Shown: one piece after another, positions 41,509 to 50,408 of the stretch
How the letters are laid out: every line of letters starts with the position of its first letter
Numbering within the stretch: position 1 is the stretch's first letter
Assembly (NCBI RefSeq): GCF_007829955.1
Contig: NZ_VIWX01000002.1
Coordinates: 868,001 to 932,000, forward strand
Origin: Saccharopolyspora dendranthemae
Lineage (GTDB): Bacteria; Actinomycetota; Actinomycetes; Mycobacteriales; Pseudonocardiaceae
Length of the DNA stretch: 64,000 nucleotides
Direction of reading: 5' to 3'
Position numbers and translations under genes: made by a program
Notes under the pieces: model-generated
Databases searched by the model: none
What the model was told of the DNA's origin: nothing
What the model saw: only the letters and a program-made list of their open reading frames with translations

Positions 41509-42815
41509 TCCTCTCCCACGGACTGGTCGTCGCGCTGGCGGTCCTCCTGCTGCTGGTGCTCATCGCGATGCGCACGCCGATCTTCATCGCCCTGTCGGTG
41601 TCGGGCATCGCCGGTCTGCTGTGCCTCTCGGGGCCGGACGGCCTCAAGCTCGTCCCGCTGGCCATGGGTGCTCAGCTGCAGGAGTACGCGCTGGTGGCCG
41701 CGCCGCTCTACATCCTGCTCGGCGAAGCGCTGGCCGTGACCGGGCTCGGGCGCGACCTCTTCGGCGCTGCGCACCGCTGGTTCACCCGGGTTCCCGGCGG
41801 GCTCGGGGCCTCGGCGATCGCGTCCTCCACGCTGTTCGGCGCGATGTCGGGGGTCAGCATCTCCTCGGTGGCGCTGATCGGGAAGATGGCCGTGCCCGAG
41901 ATGCTCTCGCGCGGGTACCGACCCGGCTTCGCGGCCGGCTCGGTGGCCGCTTCCGGGGCGCTGGCCATGCTCATCCCGCCGAGCCTGATGTTCATCCTCT
42001 ACGCCTCGGTCACCGGTGAGAGCGTCGCCTCGCTGTTCGCCGGTGGCATCGTGCCGGGTCTGCTGCTGGCGACCCTGATGATCGGGTACGTCGTGGTGCG
42101 CGCCAAGCTCAACCCCGACAGCGCGCCGCGCGACGGCGAGCGCTTCAGCTGGCGGGAGCGGTGGGCGGCCATCGGCAAGATCACCCCGGCGCTGGTGCTC
42201 ATCGTGCTGGTGCTCGGCTCGATCTACACCGGCTTCGCCACGCCCACCGAGGCGGCGGCGATCGGTGCGCTGCTGGCGTTCGCGATGACCGGGCTGGTGT
42301 ACCGGAAGCTGGGCTGGCAGAACCTCAAGCTCATCTTCGCCTCCACCGCGACCGTCTCGGCGGCGATGCTGGCGATCGTCGGGTCGGCGTTCGTGTTCAC
42401 CCAGATGCTCGTCGTGGCGCGGGTTCCCGAGTCGCTCACCGACTTCGTGGTGGGTCTGGACGTGCACCCCTACGTCGTGCTGATCGGGATCATGCTGGTG
42501 CTGATCCTGCTCGGATGCCTGGTGGACGCGGCGTCCCTGCTGCTGGTGGTGACGCCGATCCTGGTCCCGGCCATCGAGGAGCTCGGCTTCGACCCGCTGT
42601 GGTTCGGCGTGCTGCTGGTGGTGAACCTGGAGATGGCGGTGATCACGCCGCCGGTCGGTCTCAACCTCTACACGATGAAGTCGGTGGTCCCGGAGCTCGA
42701 CCTCGGCGACATCTTCAGGGGGATCGCCCCCTACCTCGCGATCGAGTTCGCCCTGATCCTCCTCATGATCGCCGTACCGGGCACGGCCACCTACCTCCCC
42801 AGCCTCATCACCTGA
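41505..42815 (+). CDS. dctM: TRAP transporter large permease (DctM)
   Basis: A 436-aa polytopic permease that carries the Na+-coupled substrate path. SSTLFGAMSGVSISSVALIGKMAVPEML and ALAMLIPPSLMFILYASVTGESVASLFAGGIVPGLLL are the DctM signatures, and TPPVGLNLYTMKSV stands near the end. GTG start overlapping the DctQ stop (GTGA). It is followed by a palindromic element before a convergent CoA-transferase gene. Confidence 0.95.
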   Translation: MILSHGLVVALAVLLLLVLIAMRTPIFIALSVSGIAGLLCLSGPDGLKLVPLAMGAQLQEYALVAAPLYILLGEALAVTGLGRDLFGAAHRWFTRVPGGLGASAIASSTLFGAMSGVSISSVALIGKMAVPEMLSRGYRPGFAAGSVAASGALAMLIPPSLMFILYASVTGESVASLFAGGIVPGLLLATLMIGYVVVRAKLNPDSAPRDGERFSWRERWAAIGKITPALVLIVLVLGSIYTGFATPTEAAAIGALLAFAMTGLVYRKLGWQNLKLIFASTATVSAAMLAIVGSAFVFTQMLVVARVPESLTDFVVGLDVHPYVVLIGIMLVLILLGCLVDAASLLLVVTPILVPAIEELGFDPLWFGVLLVVNLEMAVITPPVGLNLYTMKSVVPELDLGDIFRGIAPYLAIEFALILLMIAVPGTATYLPSLIT

Positions 42816-42846
42816 CCCGGCCAGTTCCGTCCTCTCGTCCCGACTT

Positions 42847-42914
42847 CCCAGTTTTAGTCCAAACCGAGCCATGATCATGTCCGAAATGTCGGCTCAGTTA
42901 TGACTAAAACTGGG
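42847..42914. repeat. 68-bp palindromic element, copy 2
   Basis: It has the same length and 13-bp terminal inverted repeats as copy 1 (11982-12049) but in the opposite orientation. Only the 12-nt core differs; here the core holds the palindrome CATGATCATG. It lies between the convergent dctM and CoA-transferase genes. Together with the half-site at 43104 it may form the left end of a larger unit. Confidence 0.85.
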
Positions 42915-42973
42915 ACCTGGTGCGTCGGTGCCGTTGCTTCAGGTGTGGGACTCAACCTGCACCGCCGCGGGTT

Positions 42974-43058
42974 CTCACACGCTGTCTGGCGAGTACGCCG
43001 CGACGCCGTGTATTGGCATACATCAGGAGTGGCGCACGGAGTCCAGACGGCGTGTGAG
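42974..43058. repeat. Inverted repeat with 16-bp arms
   Basis: CTCACACGCTGTCTGG (42974-42989) and CCAGACGGCGTGTGAG (43043-43058) pair at all 16 positions with one G-T wobble, around a 53-nt loop that itself holds TGTAT/ATACA. It lies between the second palindromic element and the half-site at 43104. No open frame with coding character crosses it, so a structured RNA or the inner part of a small mobile element is likelier. Confidence 0.75.
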
Positions 43059-43103
43059 GTTCCGCCACCCGCACCGCCACGCAAAGTGATTCTGCAATGA
43101 TCC

Positions 43104-43114
43104 CTAAAACTGGG
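43104..43114. repeat. Terminal half-site of the palindromic element
   Basis: CTAAAACTGGG equals the right end of both 68-bp elements. The bases after it (AAATGCCGGGGACGTC) resemble those after copy 1 (AGATGCC, then GGGGACGTC after a 5-nt insertion), so more than the 11 bases is shared. Confidence 0.7.
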
Positions 43115-43134
43115 AAATGCCGGGGACGTCTCGG

Positions 43135-44601
43135 TCAGAGCCAGGTTGGGCGGGCTGCTCCTCGGGGGAGGAGGACGTGGCGGTAGTGGCCCGGGGTGGC
43201 CGTCATGCGGACCTGGTCGGTGACGCCCTGGTAGTGCCCGAGAGGTGTGTCGGCGGTGAAGGTCTCGGGGTCCACGTAGCGGTGCTGCTCGCCGTGCCCG
43301 GCGGTGGCGGCCGCGTACTCGCGGTCGAAGACGCCCAGGCTGAGGATCCAGAGGGCGGCGCGGGTCAGCGAGACGTGGACTCGCCAGCTGCCGCCTTCGG
43401 TGGCGCGGCGGGCCAGCGCGCTGCTGATGCCCGCGGTCAGCAGCCACGACACGATGTAGTCGTTGACCACCAGGATCGGTGAGAGCCTGGGCTTGGTGCC
43501 GTCGCCCTCCAGGTGCATCATGCCGACGAGGCTGCCCGCCGTCTGGTCGAAACCGACGCGGTCGGCCCACGGTCCGGTCTCGCCGTTGAGCGTGGTGGTC
43601 GCGTGCACGATCCCGGGTCGCAGCTCCGCGGCCTCGGCCGGTGAGAGCCCGAGCTCGCCGAGGTAGCCGGGACGCCGGTTGGCGTAGAAGACGTCGGCGC
43701 CCGCCAGCAGGTCGGCGACGGTCTGCCGGTGCGTCCGGGGATCCACCGTCGCCGAGCGCACGCCCACGTTGGCGCTCATGTAGGCGCTCTCGTGCTCGAA
43801 CTCGCCGGGACGCCAGAGGTTGAGCACGTCGGCACCGTGCAGCGCGAGCGCGCGACCGGTCCCGGCCCCGGCGATGACGTGCCCCATCCCCAGCGCGCGG
43901 AGGCCCGACAGCGGTTGCTCGGCGCCGGGTGCGAGCGGTTCGGGTTCGGCGTCGCCGATGCGCTCGATCTCCACCAGCGGCATCCCGGCGAAGTGCTCGG
44001 TGTACTGCTGTTCGGTGAGGATCTCCTCGGCGGTGCGCAGCATCGGCATCACCACGCCCGCCTCGACGCCGGCGTCCTCGAGGTCCCGGGCCTTCCACCG
44101 GCCGATGGCCGCCGCGACGGCCGCGGAGTCCTCCGGTGCGTTGAGCAGCCGCTGCGCACCGGCCTTGATCTTCGGGTACGGGTTGAGCGGCATCACCCAG
44201 CGGTCGTCGGCGGTGGGGTAGAAGCGGAAACCCAAGGCCTGGTTGGATTCCCCGCCGCCGGGGTAGCCGTTGAGCAGTTCCCACCTGCGGTCGTAGAACG
44301 GGCACAACCGGTGCGGCGCGGAACGCAGGTCGACCTCGATGTCCTGGCCCTCGCCTCCGCGCATCCGCCAGAGGTGCGCGAGGGCAGCGGACTTGGCGGC
44401 GAGGGTGATCGCGGCCGCGCCGCCCAGCCGCAGCGTGCTCGGCACGACCGGATCGGCGCCCAGGAAGCGGACCTGCCCGCCGGTGTCCGAGGGGCTCATC
44501 CCGATTCCGGCCAGGACGTCGGTGAACTCGGCGTGCGCGTCGAAGTCGTCGTCGGTTCGGGGTGTGGCCACCGCTGTGGTGATCCGGTCGGTCAGCGTCA
44601 C
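43135..44601 (-). CDS. CaiB/BaiF family (family III) CoA-transferase
   Basis: A 488-aa family III CoA-transferase of the long form. VVPSTLRLGGAAAITLAAKSAALAHLWRMRGGEGQDIEVDLR opens it, and LRALGMGHVIAGAGTGRALALHGADVLNLWRP and VFYANRRPGYLGELGLSPAEAAELRPGIVHATTTLNGETGPWADRVGFDQTAGSLVG carry the usual blocks. The aspartate expected as catalytic nucleophile is probably in the ...PGEFEHESAY/ DPRT region, but I cannot fix it. It starts with GTG overlapping the TetR stop by 4 nt. Substrate unknown; it may activate an acid brought in by the TRAP system, an inference only. Confidence 0.88.
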   Translation of the reverse strand: MTLTDRITTAVATPRTDDDFDAHAEFTDVLAGIGMSPSDTGGQVRFLGADPVVPSTLRLGGAAAITLAAKSAALAHLWRMRGGEGQDIEVDLRSAPHRLCPFYDRRWELLNGYPGGGESNQALGFRFYPTADDRWVMPLNPYPKIKAGAQRLLNAPEDSAAVAAAIGRWKARDLEDAGVEAGVVMPMLRTAEEILTEQQYTEHFAGMPLVEIERIGDAEPEPLAPGAEQPLSGLRALGMGHVIAGAGTGRALALHGADVLNLWRPGEFEHESAYMSANVGVRSATVDPRTHRQTVADLLAGADVFYANRRPGYLGELGLSPAEAAELRPGIVHATTTLNGETGPWADRVGFDQTAGSLVGMMHLEGDGTKPRLSPILVVNDYIVSWLLTAGISSALARRATEGGSWRVHVSLTRAALWILSLGVFDREYAAATAGHGEQHRYVDPETFTADTPLGHYQGVTDQVRMTATPGHYRHVLLPRGAARPTWL

Positions 44602-45263
44602 GGTTCGCTCCCGTCGGGGACGTGGATGGACGTTCGGCCCGGTTGCTGCGGAAACTCGGAGGTGGCGAGGAAGATCTCGGCGCACCACTCGACGACCTCG
44701 GGTTCGGTGGCGTCCAGCTCGCCGTCGAGCCAGGTGGTCAGCGTCTGGGCGAGCCCGCCGACCAGGAACCCCGACAGCAGCTCCAGCCGGGTGCTGCCCT
44801 GCATGCCGTAGACCTGACGCGCCTGCGTCCCGAGCAGCTGGGTGAACAGCCGCGTCGACTCGGTCCGCCGGTGCACGAGCGGGGTGCCGGACAGGAAAGG
44901 CGAGAACAGCAGCCTGCCGCGTCGCGGATCGTCGGCGATCAGCCGCACGATCCTGGCCAGCCCGGTGCGCACCTTCCGCTCGGGTTCCTGCACCACGGCC
45001 ACGGCGTCGAGCGCGGTGGTGGCGATTTCGTTGACCACGTGGTCGTAGACGGCGGTCGCCAGTTCGTCCCTGTCGGTGAAGCTCTCGTAGAAGTAGCGGT
45101 TGGCCAGTCCGGCCTGGCGGCAGACGCCGCGCACGGTCAGCGCCGCCTCGCCGTCGGGGGAGCCGAGCAGTTCCAGCCCGGACTCGATGAACAGGGCGCG
45201 ACGCTCGGCCTGGCGGTCCGAGCCCGTCACGCCGCCGTAGACGCGCAGGGGAGTGGTGGCCAC
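44598..45263 (-). CDS. TetR family transcriptional regulator
   Basis: A 221-aa regulator with helix-turn-helix at about 20-65 (LFIESGLELLGSPDGEAALTVRGVCRQAGLANRYFYESFTDRDELATAVYDHV). GTG 45263 is the likely start. It is co-transcribed with the CoA-transferase and divergent from the MpaB-family gene; the palindrome at 45311 lies between. The effector may be an acyl-CoA or its acid. Confidence 0.92.
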   Translation of the reverse strand: MATTPLRVYGGVTGSDRQAERRALFIESGLELLGSPDGEAALTVRGVCRQAGLANRYFYESFTDRDELATAVYDHVVNEIATTALDAVAVVQEPERKVRTGLARIVRLIADDPRRGRLLFSPFLSGTPLVHRRTESTRLFTQLLGTQARQVYGMQGSTRLELLSGFLVGGLAQTLTTWLDGELDATEPEVVEWCAEIFLATSEFPQQPGRTSIHVPDGSEP

Positions 45264-45310
45264 CGACCCATCTTGACATCTCGCGCGGCTACTCGTCTCA
45301 TGTATGTGAG

Positions 45311-45320
45311 AACGATCGTT
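45311..45320. promoter_or_regulatory. TetR operator core
   Basis: AACGATCGTT is a perfect 10-bp palindrome, set in GAGAACGATCGTTTCC, a common TetR/FadR-like operator form. It lies between the TetR start (45263) and the MpaB-family start (45358); a TTGACA at 45273 is a possible -35 box. Confidence 0.6.
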
Positions 45321-45357
45321 TCCAAAAAGTGCGCCGGGTGGTCGCGGAGGTCGTGCG

Positions 45358-46167
45358 ATGCAGCGAAGCAGCAGCGTGGACGATTCGGTGCTGGGGGCCG
45401 GGCTGCTGGCCGGTGCCGCGAACGTGATCATGCAGCTCAGCCACCCCGGGGTCGGGCACGGCGTGGTGGAGAGCCGGGTCGACAGCGGGAACCTGTTCAA
45501 GCACCCGGTCAAGCGCACCCGCACCACGATCACCTACATCGCCGTGGCCACGCTGGGCTCCGACGAGGAGCGCAAGGCTTACCGGCGCGCGGTCGACAAG
45601 CAGCACGCGCAGGTCCGCTCCACCGAGGACAGCCCGGTGTCCTACAACGCCTTCGACCCCGAGCTGCAGTTGTGGGTCGCCGCTTGCCTGTACCGGGGGA
45701 TCGAGGACATCTACCGGCTCTTCGGCGACGTCGCCGAACCCGACCTCGACGAGGTGTACCGGTCCTCCTCCGCGCTCGGCACGACGTTGCAGGTGCGCGA
45801 GGAGAACTGGCCGGCCGATCGCGCCGAGTTCGAGCGGTACTGGGACGAGCAGCTGGACGAGGTGCACATCGACGACACCGTGCGCGGGTTCCTGCACGAC
45901 GTGGCGGCGCTGAAGTTCCTGCCCGCACCGCTGAGCGCCGTGTTCGGGCCGTTCAACGTGTTCATGACCACCGGGTTCCTGCCGCCGAGGTTCCGCGAGG
46001 AGATGCGCCTGCAGTGGACGAGCCGCGATCAGGAGCGGTTCGACCGCATCGTCTCGGTCGTCTCCGCTGCGCTCGGCGTGACTCCTCGGCCGCTGCGCCG
46101 GTTCCCGTTCAACCTCGCGCTGTGGGACCTGCGGATGCGCATGCGCCGCGGGAAGCCGCTGGCCTGA
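45358..46167 (+). CDS. Oxygenase MpaB family protein (DUF2236)
   Basis: A 269-aa helical protein of the MpaB/Lcp (DUF2236) heme-oxygenase superfamily. QLSHPGVGHGVVES supplies the first heme-linked histidine region, followed by RTRTTITYIAVATLGSDEERKAYRRAVDKQHAQVR and FLPPRFREEMRLQWTSRDQERFDRIV. Relatives cleave rubber or prenyl side chains; many are of unknown function. Divergent from a TetR, which suggests substrate induction. Confidence 0.9.
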   Translation: MQRSSSVDDSVLGAGLLAGAANVIMQLSHPGVGHGVVESRVDSGNLFKHPVKRTRTTITYIAVATLGSDEERKAYRRAVDKQHAQVRSTEDSPVSYNAFDPELQLWVAACLYRGIEDIYRLFGDVAEPDLDEVYRSSSALGTTLQVREENWPADRAEFERYWDEQLDEVHIDDTVRGFLHDVAALKFLPAPLSAVFGPFNVFMTTGFLPPRFREEMRLQWTSRDQERFDRIVSVVSAALGVTPRPLRRFPFNLALWDLRMRMRRGKPLA

Positions 46168-46290
46168 GCGAGCCCCCGCGACGGCACCGCCCGGAACTTC
46201 CCCTCATCCCGACCGAACCTGCCGGGCTCGACGCCCGTTGGGTTAGGTGGCACGTGATCGACGATGGTGTTGACGGAGGGGGATCCTGCG

Positions 46291-47649
46291 ATGCCGGTGC
46301 GGGTGAAGAGGCTCGTGGTCATGGCGGCGGTCCTGGCCGTCACGGCAGGTGGCGCCACCGCTGCGGCCGAGCCCGGACGGCCCGGTGCCCAGTGCGCCGT
46401 TCCGGATGGCGCCGGCTCGGCCACCAGGGTCGATCCCGCGGATGTCGACCTCGATCCGGCGGCGGTCCGCGACGCGCTCGACTACGCCAACACGCACATG
46501 CGCACCTCGGTGCAGGTCTTCCGGCACGACTGCCTGGTCGGTACCGGTGCCCTCAACCCCGTCACCCAGGACGCCCCGGTCAACGTGTGGAGCTCGACCA
46601 AGTCGGTCGTCTCCCTGCTCACCGGAATCGCCAGGGACCGGGGGCAGCTCCAGCTCGACGACCCCATCGACCGGTACCTGCCGCAGGGGGCCGGCTGGGG
46701 CGACGCCGCGCACCGGGCGATCACCGTCCGGCAGCTGCTCACCCAGACCAGCGGGATCCGGCAGGCGATCGCCAGCGAAGCCGCCACCACCGGCACCGAT
46801 GTCAACATCGCCAGGGAAGCGCTCGCGCAACCGCTGGTGCGCGAGCCGGGCAGCGCGTTCGAGTACAGCCAGCGCGGCGTGGACCTGCTCGCCTTCGTCG
46901 TCCAGCGCGCCGTCGGGCGCGACCTCCAGGAGTTCGCGCAGGAGGCGCTGTTCGCGCCGCTCGGGATCAACGCGCACGACTACTTCTGGCTGCGCGACCG
47001 CTCCGGCAACACCTACGGCTACGGACACCTGTTCATCCCGCCGGAGCGGTTCGCCCGGCTCGGGCTGCTGATGGCGCACGACGGGGAGTGGAACGGGACC
47101 AGGGTCGTCTCCGCCGATTACGTCGCCCAGCTCCGGCAACCCAGCGCCACCAACGGCTGCTACGGCTTCCTGTTCTGGACCAACGCGGGCAAGCCGTGCA
47201 CGAGCGCGAACGTGCCGCACGCCCAGACCGTGGACCGTCAGATGATCACCAGCGCTCCCGCGGACCTCTACGCCATGGTGGGCGCCTTCCACCAGAACAA
47301 CTTCGTCATCCCCAGCCTGGGCATCGTGGTGACGTGGACCGGGGTGCTCGGCGACACCGCGCCGAACGCCGCCGGCATCGCCAGCTCGTTGCCCGCCGAC
47401 CTGTACCACAACTTCTTCCGGATCCTGCTGCGCGGGGTCCGCGACCAGCACGTCCCGGACCCCGGCCCGTACCAGAACCCCCCGTTCGACTTCGACTTCA
47501 ACCCGATCAACTACGCCGATCCGAGGGTGCTGCTCACCGACCTGGTGCCGCATCCGCAGTGCACCGTGCTCGTCTGCGACGGGACCGTCCCGCTGCGAGG
47601 TCTGACCCAGAACGGCGAGGCGATCCTGGGCACCGTCCTGGATCGCTGA
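46291..47649 (+). CDS. Secreted serine hydrolase of the beta-lactamase/DD-peptidase fold
   Basis: A 452-aa protein with a Sec signal peptide (VKRLVVMAAVLAVTAGGATAAAEP, cleavage near residue 26). The SxxK motif is SSTK at 101-104, with the YSQ tyrosine motif at about 192-194 (FEYSQRG). It belongs to the class C beta-lactamase-like/esterase family; substrates range from peptides to esters. The C-terminal part after about 360 is an extension with a Cys pair (HPQCTVLVC). ATG 46291 with GGAGGGGG upstream is preferred to an ATG 27 nt earlier. It ends at a strong hairpin. Confidence 0.88.
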   Translation: MPVRVKRLVVMAAVLAVTAGGATAAAEPGRPGAQCAVPDGAGSATRVDPADVDLDPAAVRDALDYANTHMRTSVQVFRHDCLVGTGALNPVTQDAPVNVWSSTKSVVSLLTGIARDRGQLQLDDPIDRYLPQGAGWGDAAHRAITVRQLLTQTSGIRQAIASEAATTGTDVNIAREALAQPLVREPGSAFEYSQRGVDLLAFVVQRAVGRDLQEFAQEALFAPLGINAHDYFWLRDRSGNTYGYGHLFIPPERFARLGLLMAHDGEWNGTRVVSADYVAQLRQPSATNGCYGFLFWTNAGKPCTSANVPHAQTVDRQMITSAPADLYAMVGAFHQNNFVIPSLGIVVTWTGVLGDTAPNAAGIASSLPADLYHNFFRILLRGVRDQHVPDPGPYQNPPFDFDFNPINYADPRVLLTDLVPHPQCTVLVCDGTVPLRGLTQNGEAILGTVLDR

Positions 47650-47667
47650 TCTCGCTCGCTCCGGCGG

Positions 47668-47696
47668 CTCCGCACCGGTCGCCGGCCGGTGCGGAG
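47668..47696. terminator. Bidirectional hairpin terminator
   Basis: CTCCGCACCGG and CCGGTGCGGAG form a perfect 11-bp stem with a 7-nt loop between convergent genes. Confidence 0.75.
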
Positions 47697-47705
47697 GGCG
47701 ATGCC

Positions 47706-48491
47706 TCAGCTGGGGTGCGCGCCGAAGCGGGCGTGCAGGTCTCGGCTGGCGGCGGCCATGGTGGGGGTGATGCCGAGGTCGGCGAGCATCTCGGTGGCCG
47801 CGGCCATCTCGTCGGTGCGACGCACCGCGTGCTGGTAGGTCCCGGAGACGATGCGCTCCACGGTGGACTCACCTGCCGCGGCGAAGTCGGCGATGATGTT
47901 CTCCCGCAGCAGGTCCTCGAAACCGGCGGCCCTGGCGGCCTCCAGAGCCTCGACGATCGAGGCGGCCATGCCCTTGAAGTAGACGCTGCGCAACAACTTC
48001 CGGGTCGCCGCCAGCCCCGCCGGCCCGTCGAGCACCTCGACGTTCGCGCCGAAGCCGCGCAGCAGCTCGGCCGCGCGCTGCCCGCCGGATCCGCTGATCA
48101 GCAGCGGGACCTGGAGCCGCGGTCCGGGGACCGGCGCCATGATGGCCACGTCGGCGAACCGCGCTCCGTGCCGCTCGGCGATGTCGGCCAGCCGCCGCTT
48201 CTTCTCCGGGGACGCCGTGTTGAGGTCGGCCCACACCGAACCCGGCGGGAACGAGCCGATCCCGGCCTCCAGCGCCTCCACCGCGACCGCCGAGCGGTTC
48301 ACGCTGAGCACGAGGTCCGCGCCGCCGGCCGCATCGGACTCGCTGGTGGCCGCGATGAGGTCCGCCCCGGCCGCCACCTCGGGGTCGTAGCCGCGCACCA
48401 CCGCGCCCGCCGCCGCCAGGTCGGCGCTCAGCGCGCCACCCGCTTCGCCCAGGCCCAGCACGCCGATCACGGTCCGCTCCGACTGCTCCAT
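47706..48491 (-). CDS. NAD(P)-dependent oxidoreductase, DUF1932 (6PGDH-like)
   Basis: A 261-aa beta-hydroxyacid-dehydrogenase-like protein. The Rossmann motif GVLGLGEAGGALSADLAAAGAVVRGYD starts it, followed by ADLNTASPEKKRRLADI and a DUF1932 C-terminal helical domain with AATRKLLRSVYFKGMAASIVEALEAARAAG. The Lys in RKLLRSVYFKG is the likely catalytic residue. Substrate unknown. Confidence 0.9.
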   Translation of the reverse strand: MEQSERTVIGVLGLGEAGGALSADLAAAGAVVRGYDPEVAAGADLIAATSESDAAGGADLVLSVNRSAVAVEALEAGIGSFPPGSVWADLNTASPEKKRRLADIAERHGARFADVAIMAPVPGPRLQVPLLISGSGGQRAAELLRGFGANVEVLDGPAGLAATRKLLRSVYFKGMAASIVEALEAARAAGFEDLLRENIIADFAAAGESTVERIVSGTYQHAVRRTDEMAAATEMLADLGITPTMAAASRDLHARFGAHPS

Positions 48492-48640
48492 CCGGTGCCT
48501 CCTCCGGTCGCTCCACCGTCGCCTCCACCCCGAAGGTAGTTCGTCGGCCGCGGTCTGGACGTCGAGAACCGCCCCACACCCAGTTGATCATCGGCTACCG
48601 TGGATGCTGGAGAACGTCAGCCGGATCTGGAGGCGGTACC

Positions 48641-48982
48641 TTGTCGGCGGAGATCACACGCCCTCTCGCACGAGCTGCGGGTGTGCTGGTGCTGATGGCG
48701 GCGTTCCTGGTCGTCGTGTGGTTCGACGATCCGACGGTCGGCGGTTTCCTCACCGGTGGCATCCTCGCCGGTCTCGCCGGTCTCTGGTTGCCGACGCGGC
48801 TCGGCATCGCCGTCACCCTGCCCTACCTGGCCGGCCTGTTCTTCGTGCAGCACGTGGGGCACGGCCACGCGCCGGGCGCGGTGATGCTCATCCTCGGCGG
48901 TGCGATCGTCTGCTTCGCGATCGGCGTGTTCGTGCGTTCCCGGCACGGCAGCGCCACCGAGCCGGCCGAACCGGAGGCGTGA
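48641..48982 (+). CDS. Small membrane protein, hypothetical
   Basis: A 113-aa protein with three to four hydrophobic segments (about 12-27, 34-50, 54-68, 76-94) and an acidic end. GGAGG stands seven bases before a TTG, which I take as start. No family recognised. It is convergent with the M20 peptidase gene. Confidence 0.65.
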   Translation: MSAEITRPLARAAGVLVLMAAFLVVVWFDDPTVGGFLTGGILAGLAGLWLPTRLGIAVTLPYLAGLFFVQHVGHGHAPGAVMLILGGAIVCFAIGVFVRSRHGSATEPAEPEA

Positions 48983-48992
48983 TCGAGCCGGG

Positions 48993-50246
48993 TCAGCCGA
49001 GCCAGAGCGCGGCCGCGGTGAGCAGCGCGGACGAAGCCCGCAGCAGGGTGGGTTCCAGGCCGGTCGGCACGAACTCGGGCGAGTGGTTGCCGGGTGCCTT
49101 CCCGGCCGCCACCGCGGTGTTCGGATTCTCCGGATCCGCGTAGAGCGCGGGGTCGAAACCGCCGAAGTTCCAGAACACCGACGGGACCCCGGCCGCCGTG
49201 CCGAACGCGCCGAAGTCCTCGCTGCCGGCCTTCGCCCGCGGCGTGTGCACGAACCCGGCGCCGAACTCCCCGGCGAAGGCCTCGGAAACCCGGCGCGCGG
49301 CGTCGACGTCGTTGACCAGCAGCGGGAACCGGTTGATCGGCTCGATACCGGGTTCGCGGGGAGCGCCCGCCGCCGCGGCCTCGTGGCGGACGATGCGGCC
49401 GATGGCGGCCAGCACGGTCTCCCGCACCTCCGGGTCGAAGGTGCGCACGTTGAGCTTGAGCTCGGCCGTGGTGGGGATGACGTTCTCCTTGCCGCCCGCG
49501 TGCACCGCGGCCACGGTCACCACCGCGACGTCCTCCGGGGAGATCTCCCGCGCCACCACGGTCTGCAGCCGCAGCACGATCGACGAGGCGATGACGATCG
49601 GATCGACCGTGGCCTGCGGCTGCGCGCCGTGGCCTCCCCGGCCGTGGACGGTGACCCGCAGGCTGTCGGCGGCGGCCATGAACACGCCGGGCCGCACGTA
49701 GAGGTGTTCGCTGGGCGCGGACGCGATGTGCTGGCCCAGCGCGACGTCGAACGCGGGGAAGCGCTCCAGGAGGCCGTCGTCGATCATGGCCTGCGCTCCG
49801 CCGCCGCCCTCCTCGGCGGGCTGGCAGACCACCAGGAGGGTCCCCGACCAGTCGTCAGGTCGCGCCGCCAGCTGCTCCGCGGCTCCGATCAGCGCTGCCA
49901 TGTGGGTGTCGTGGCCGCACGCGTGCATCACCGGCGACTCGGCGCCGTCGGCGTCCCTCGCGGTGACCGTGCTGCGGTAGTCGACCTGCTCGATCTCCCT
50001 GACCGGCAGCGCGTCCATGTCGGCGCGCAACAGCACCCCAGGCCCGTCGCCGTTGCGCAGCACGCCGACGACACCGGTGCCGCCGACGCCGGTGGTCACC
50101 TCGTACCCAGCTTCCCTCAGCCGCTCCGCCAGCACCCCGGCGGTGCGGACCTCCTGGAACGACAGCTCCGGATTCCGGTGCAGGTCCTCGTAGAGCTCGC
50201 GGACACCCGCGATCCGGTCGGCCAACCCCGCCAGCAGCCCCGACAT
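48993..50246 (-). CDS. M20 family amidohydrolase/peptidase
   Basis: A 417-aa metallo-amidohydrolase of the M20D (IAA-amino acid/hippurate hydrolase) type. DLHRNPELSFQEVRTA, LLRADMDALPV and HACGHDTHMA (near 108-116) hold metal ligands, with the CQPAEEGGGGAQAMI glutamates near 150 and HGRGGHGAQPQATVDP in the dimerisation domain. It removes an acyl or aryl group from an amino acid in the cytoplasm. Divergent from the copper amine oxidase gene, which may be a functional link in amide or amine breakdown. Confidence 0.92.
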   Translation of the reverse strand: MSGLLAGLADRIAGVRELYEDLHRNPELSFQEVRTAGVLAERLREAGYEVTTGVGGTGVVGVLRNGDGPGVLLRADMDALPVREIEQVDYRSTVTARDADGAESPVMHACGHDTHMAALIGAAEQLAARPDDWSGTLLVVCQPAEEGGGGAQAMIDDGLLERFPAFDVALGQHIASAPSEHLYVRPGVFMAAADSLRVTVHGRGGHGAQPQATVDPIVIASSIVLRLQTVVAREISPEDVAVVTVAAVHAGGKENVIPTTAELKLNVRTFDPEVRETVLAAIGRIVRHEAAAAGAPREPGIEPINRFPLLVNDVDAARRVSEAFAGEFGAGFVHTPRAKAGSEDFGAFGTAAGVPSVFWNFGGFDPALYADPENPNTAVAAGKAPGNHSPEFVPTGLEPTLLRASSALLTAAALWLG

Positions 50247-50408
50247 CGGTTCTCCTCCCCTCGGCGAGGGTCCAGCCTCGCAGCTCGCACGCCGCGGGGC
50301 GAAGCGCGCGGACTCTCTTCGGGGGATCGTCCTCGCTCGCGGCTGCCATCGGCGGCATGCTGGGGAGGGCCTTCGCCGCCGCACCGGCGGCCGTTCTGGG
50401 GAGGACGC

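Noticed and set aside
40899..42815. A 638-codon frame reading into dctM
   Set aside because: The first 200 codons overlap dctP and dctQ in another frame. The real DctM starts at GTG 41505 with the family N-terminus and a GTGA overlap.
42900..43100. A 66-codon plus-strand frame in the repeat region after dctM
   Set aside because: It starts inside the palindromic element and crosses a 16-bp inverted repeat; both strands give similar words because of the palindrome, and no family is recognised.
43135..45279. A 714-codon frame that would fuse the TetR region to the CoA-transferase
   Set aside because: The upstream part is the wrong frame of the TetR gene; the CoA-transferase begins at GTG 44601, overlapping the TetR stop.
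46227..46248. A GTTAGGT sequence resembling half an iron box
   Set aside because: Only one half matches and the downstream serine hydrolase has no link to iron.
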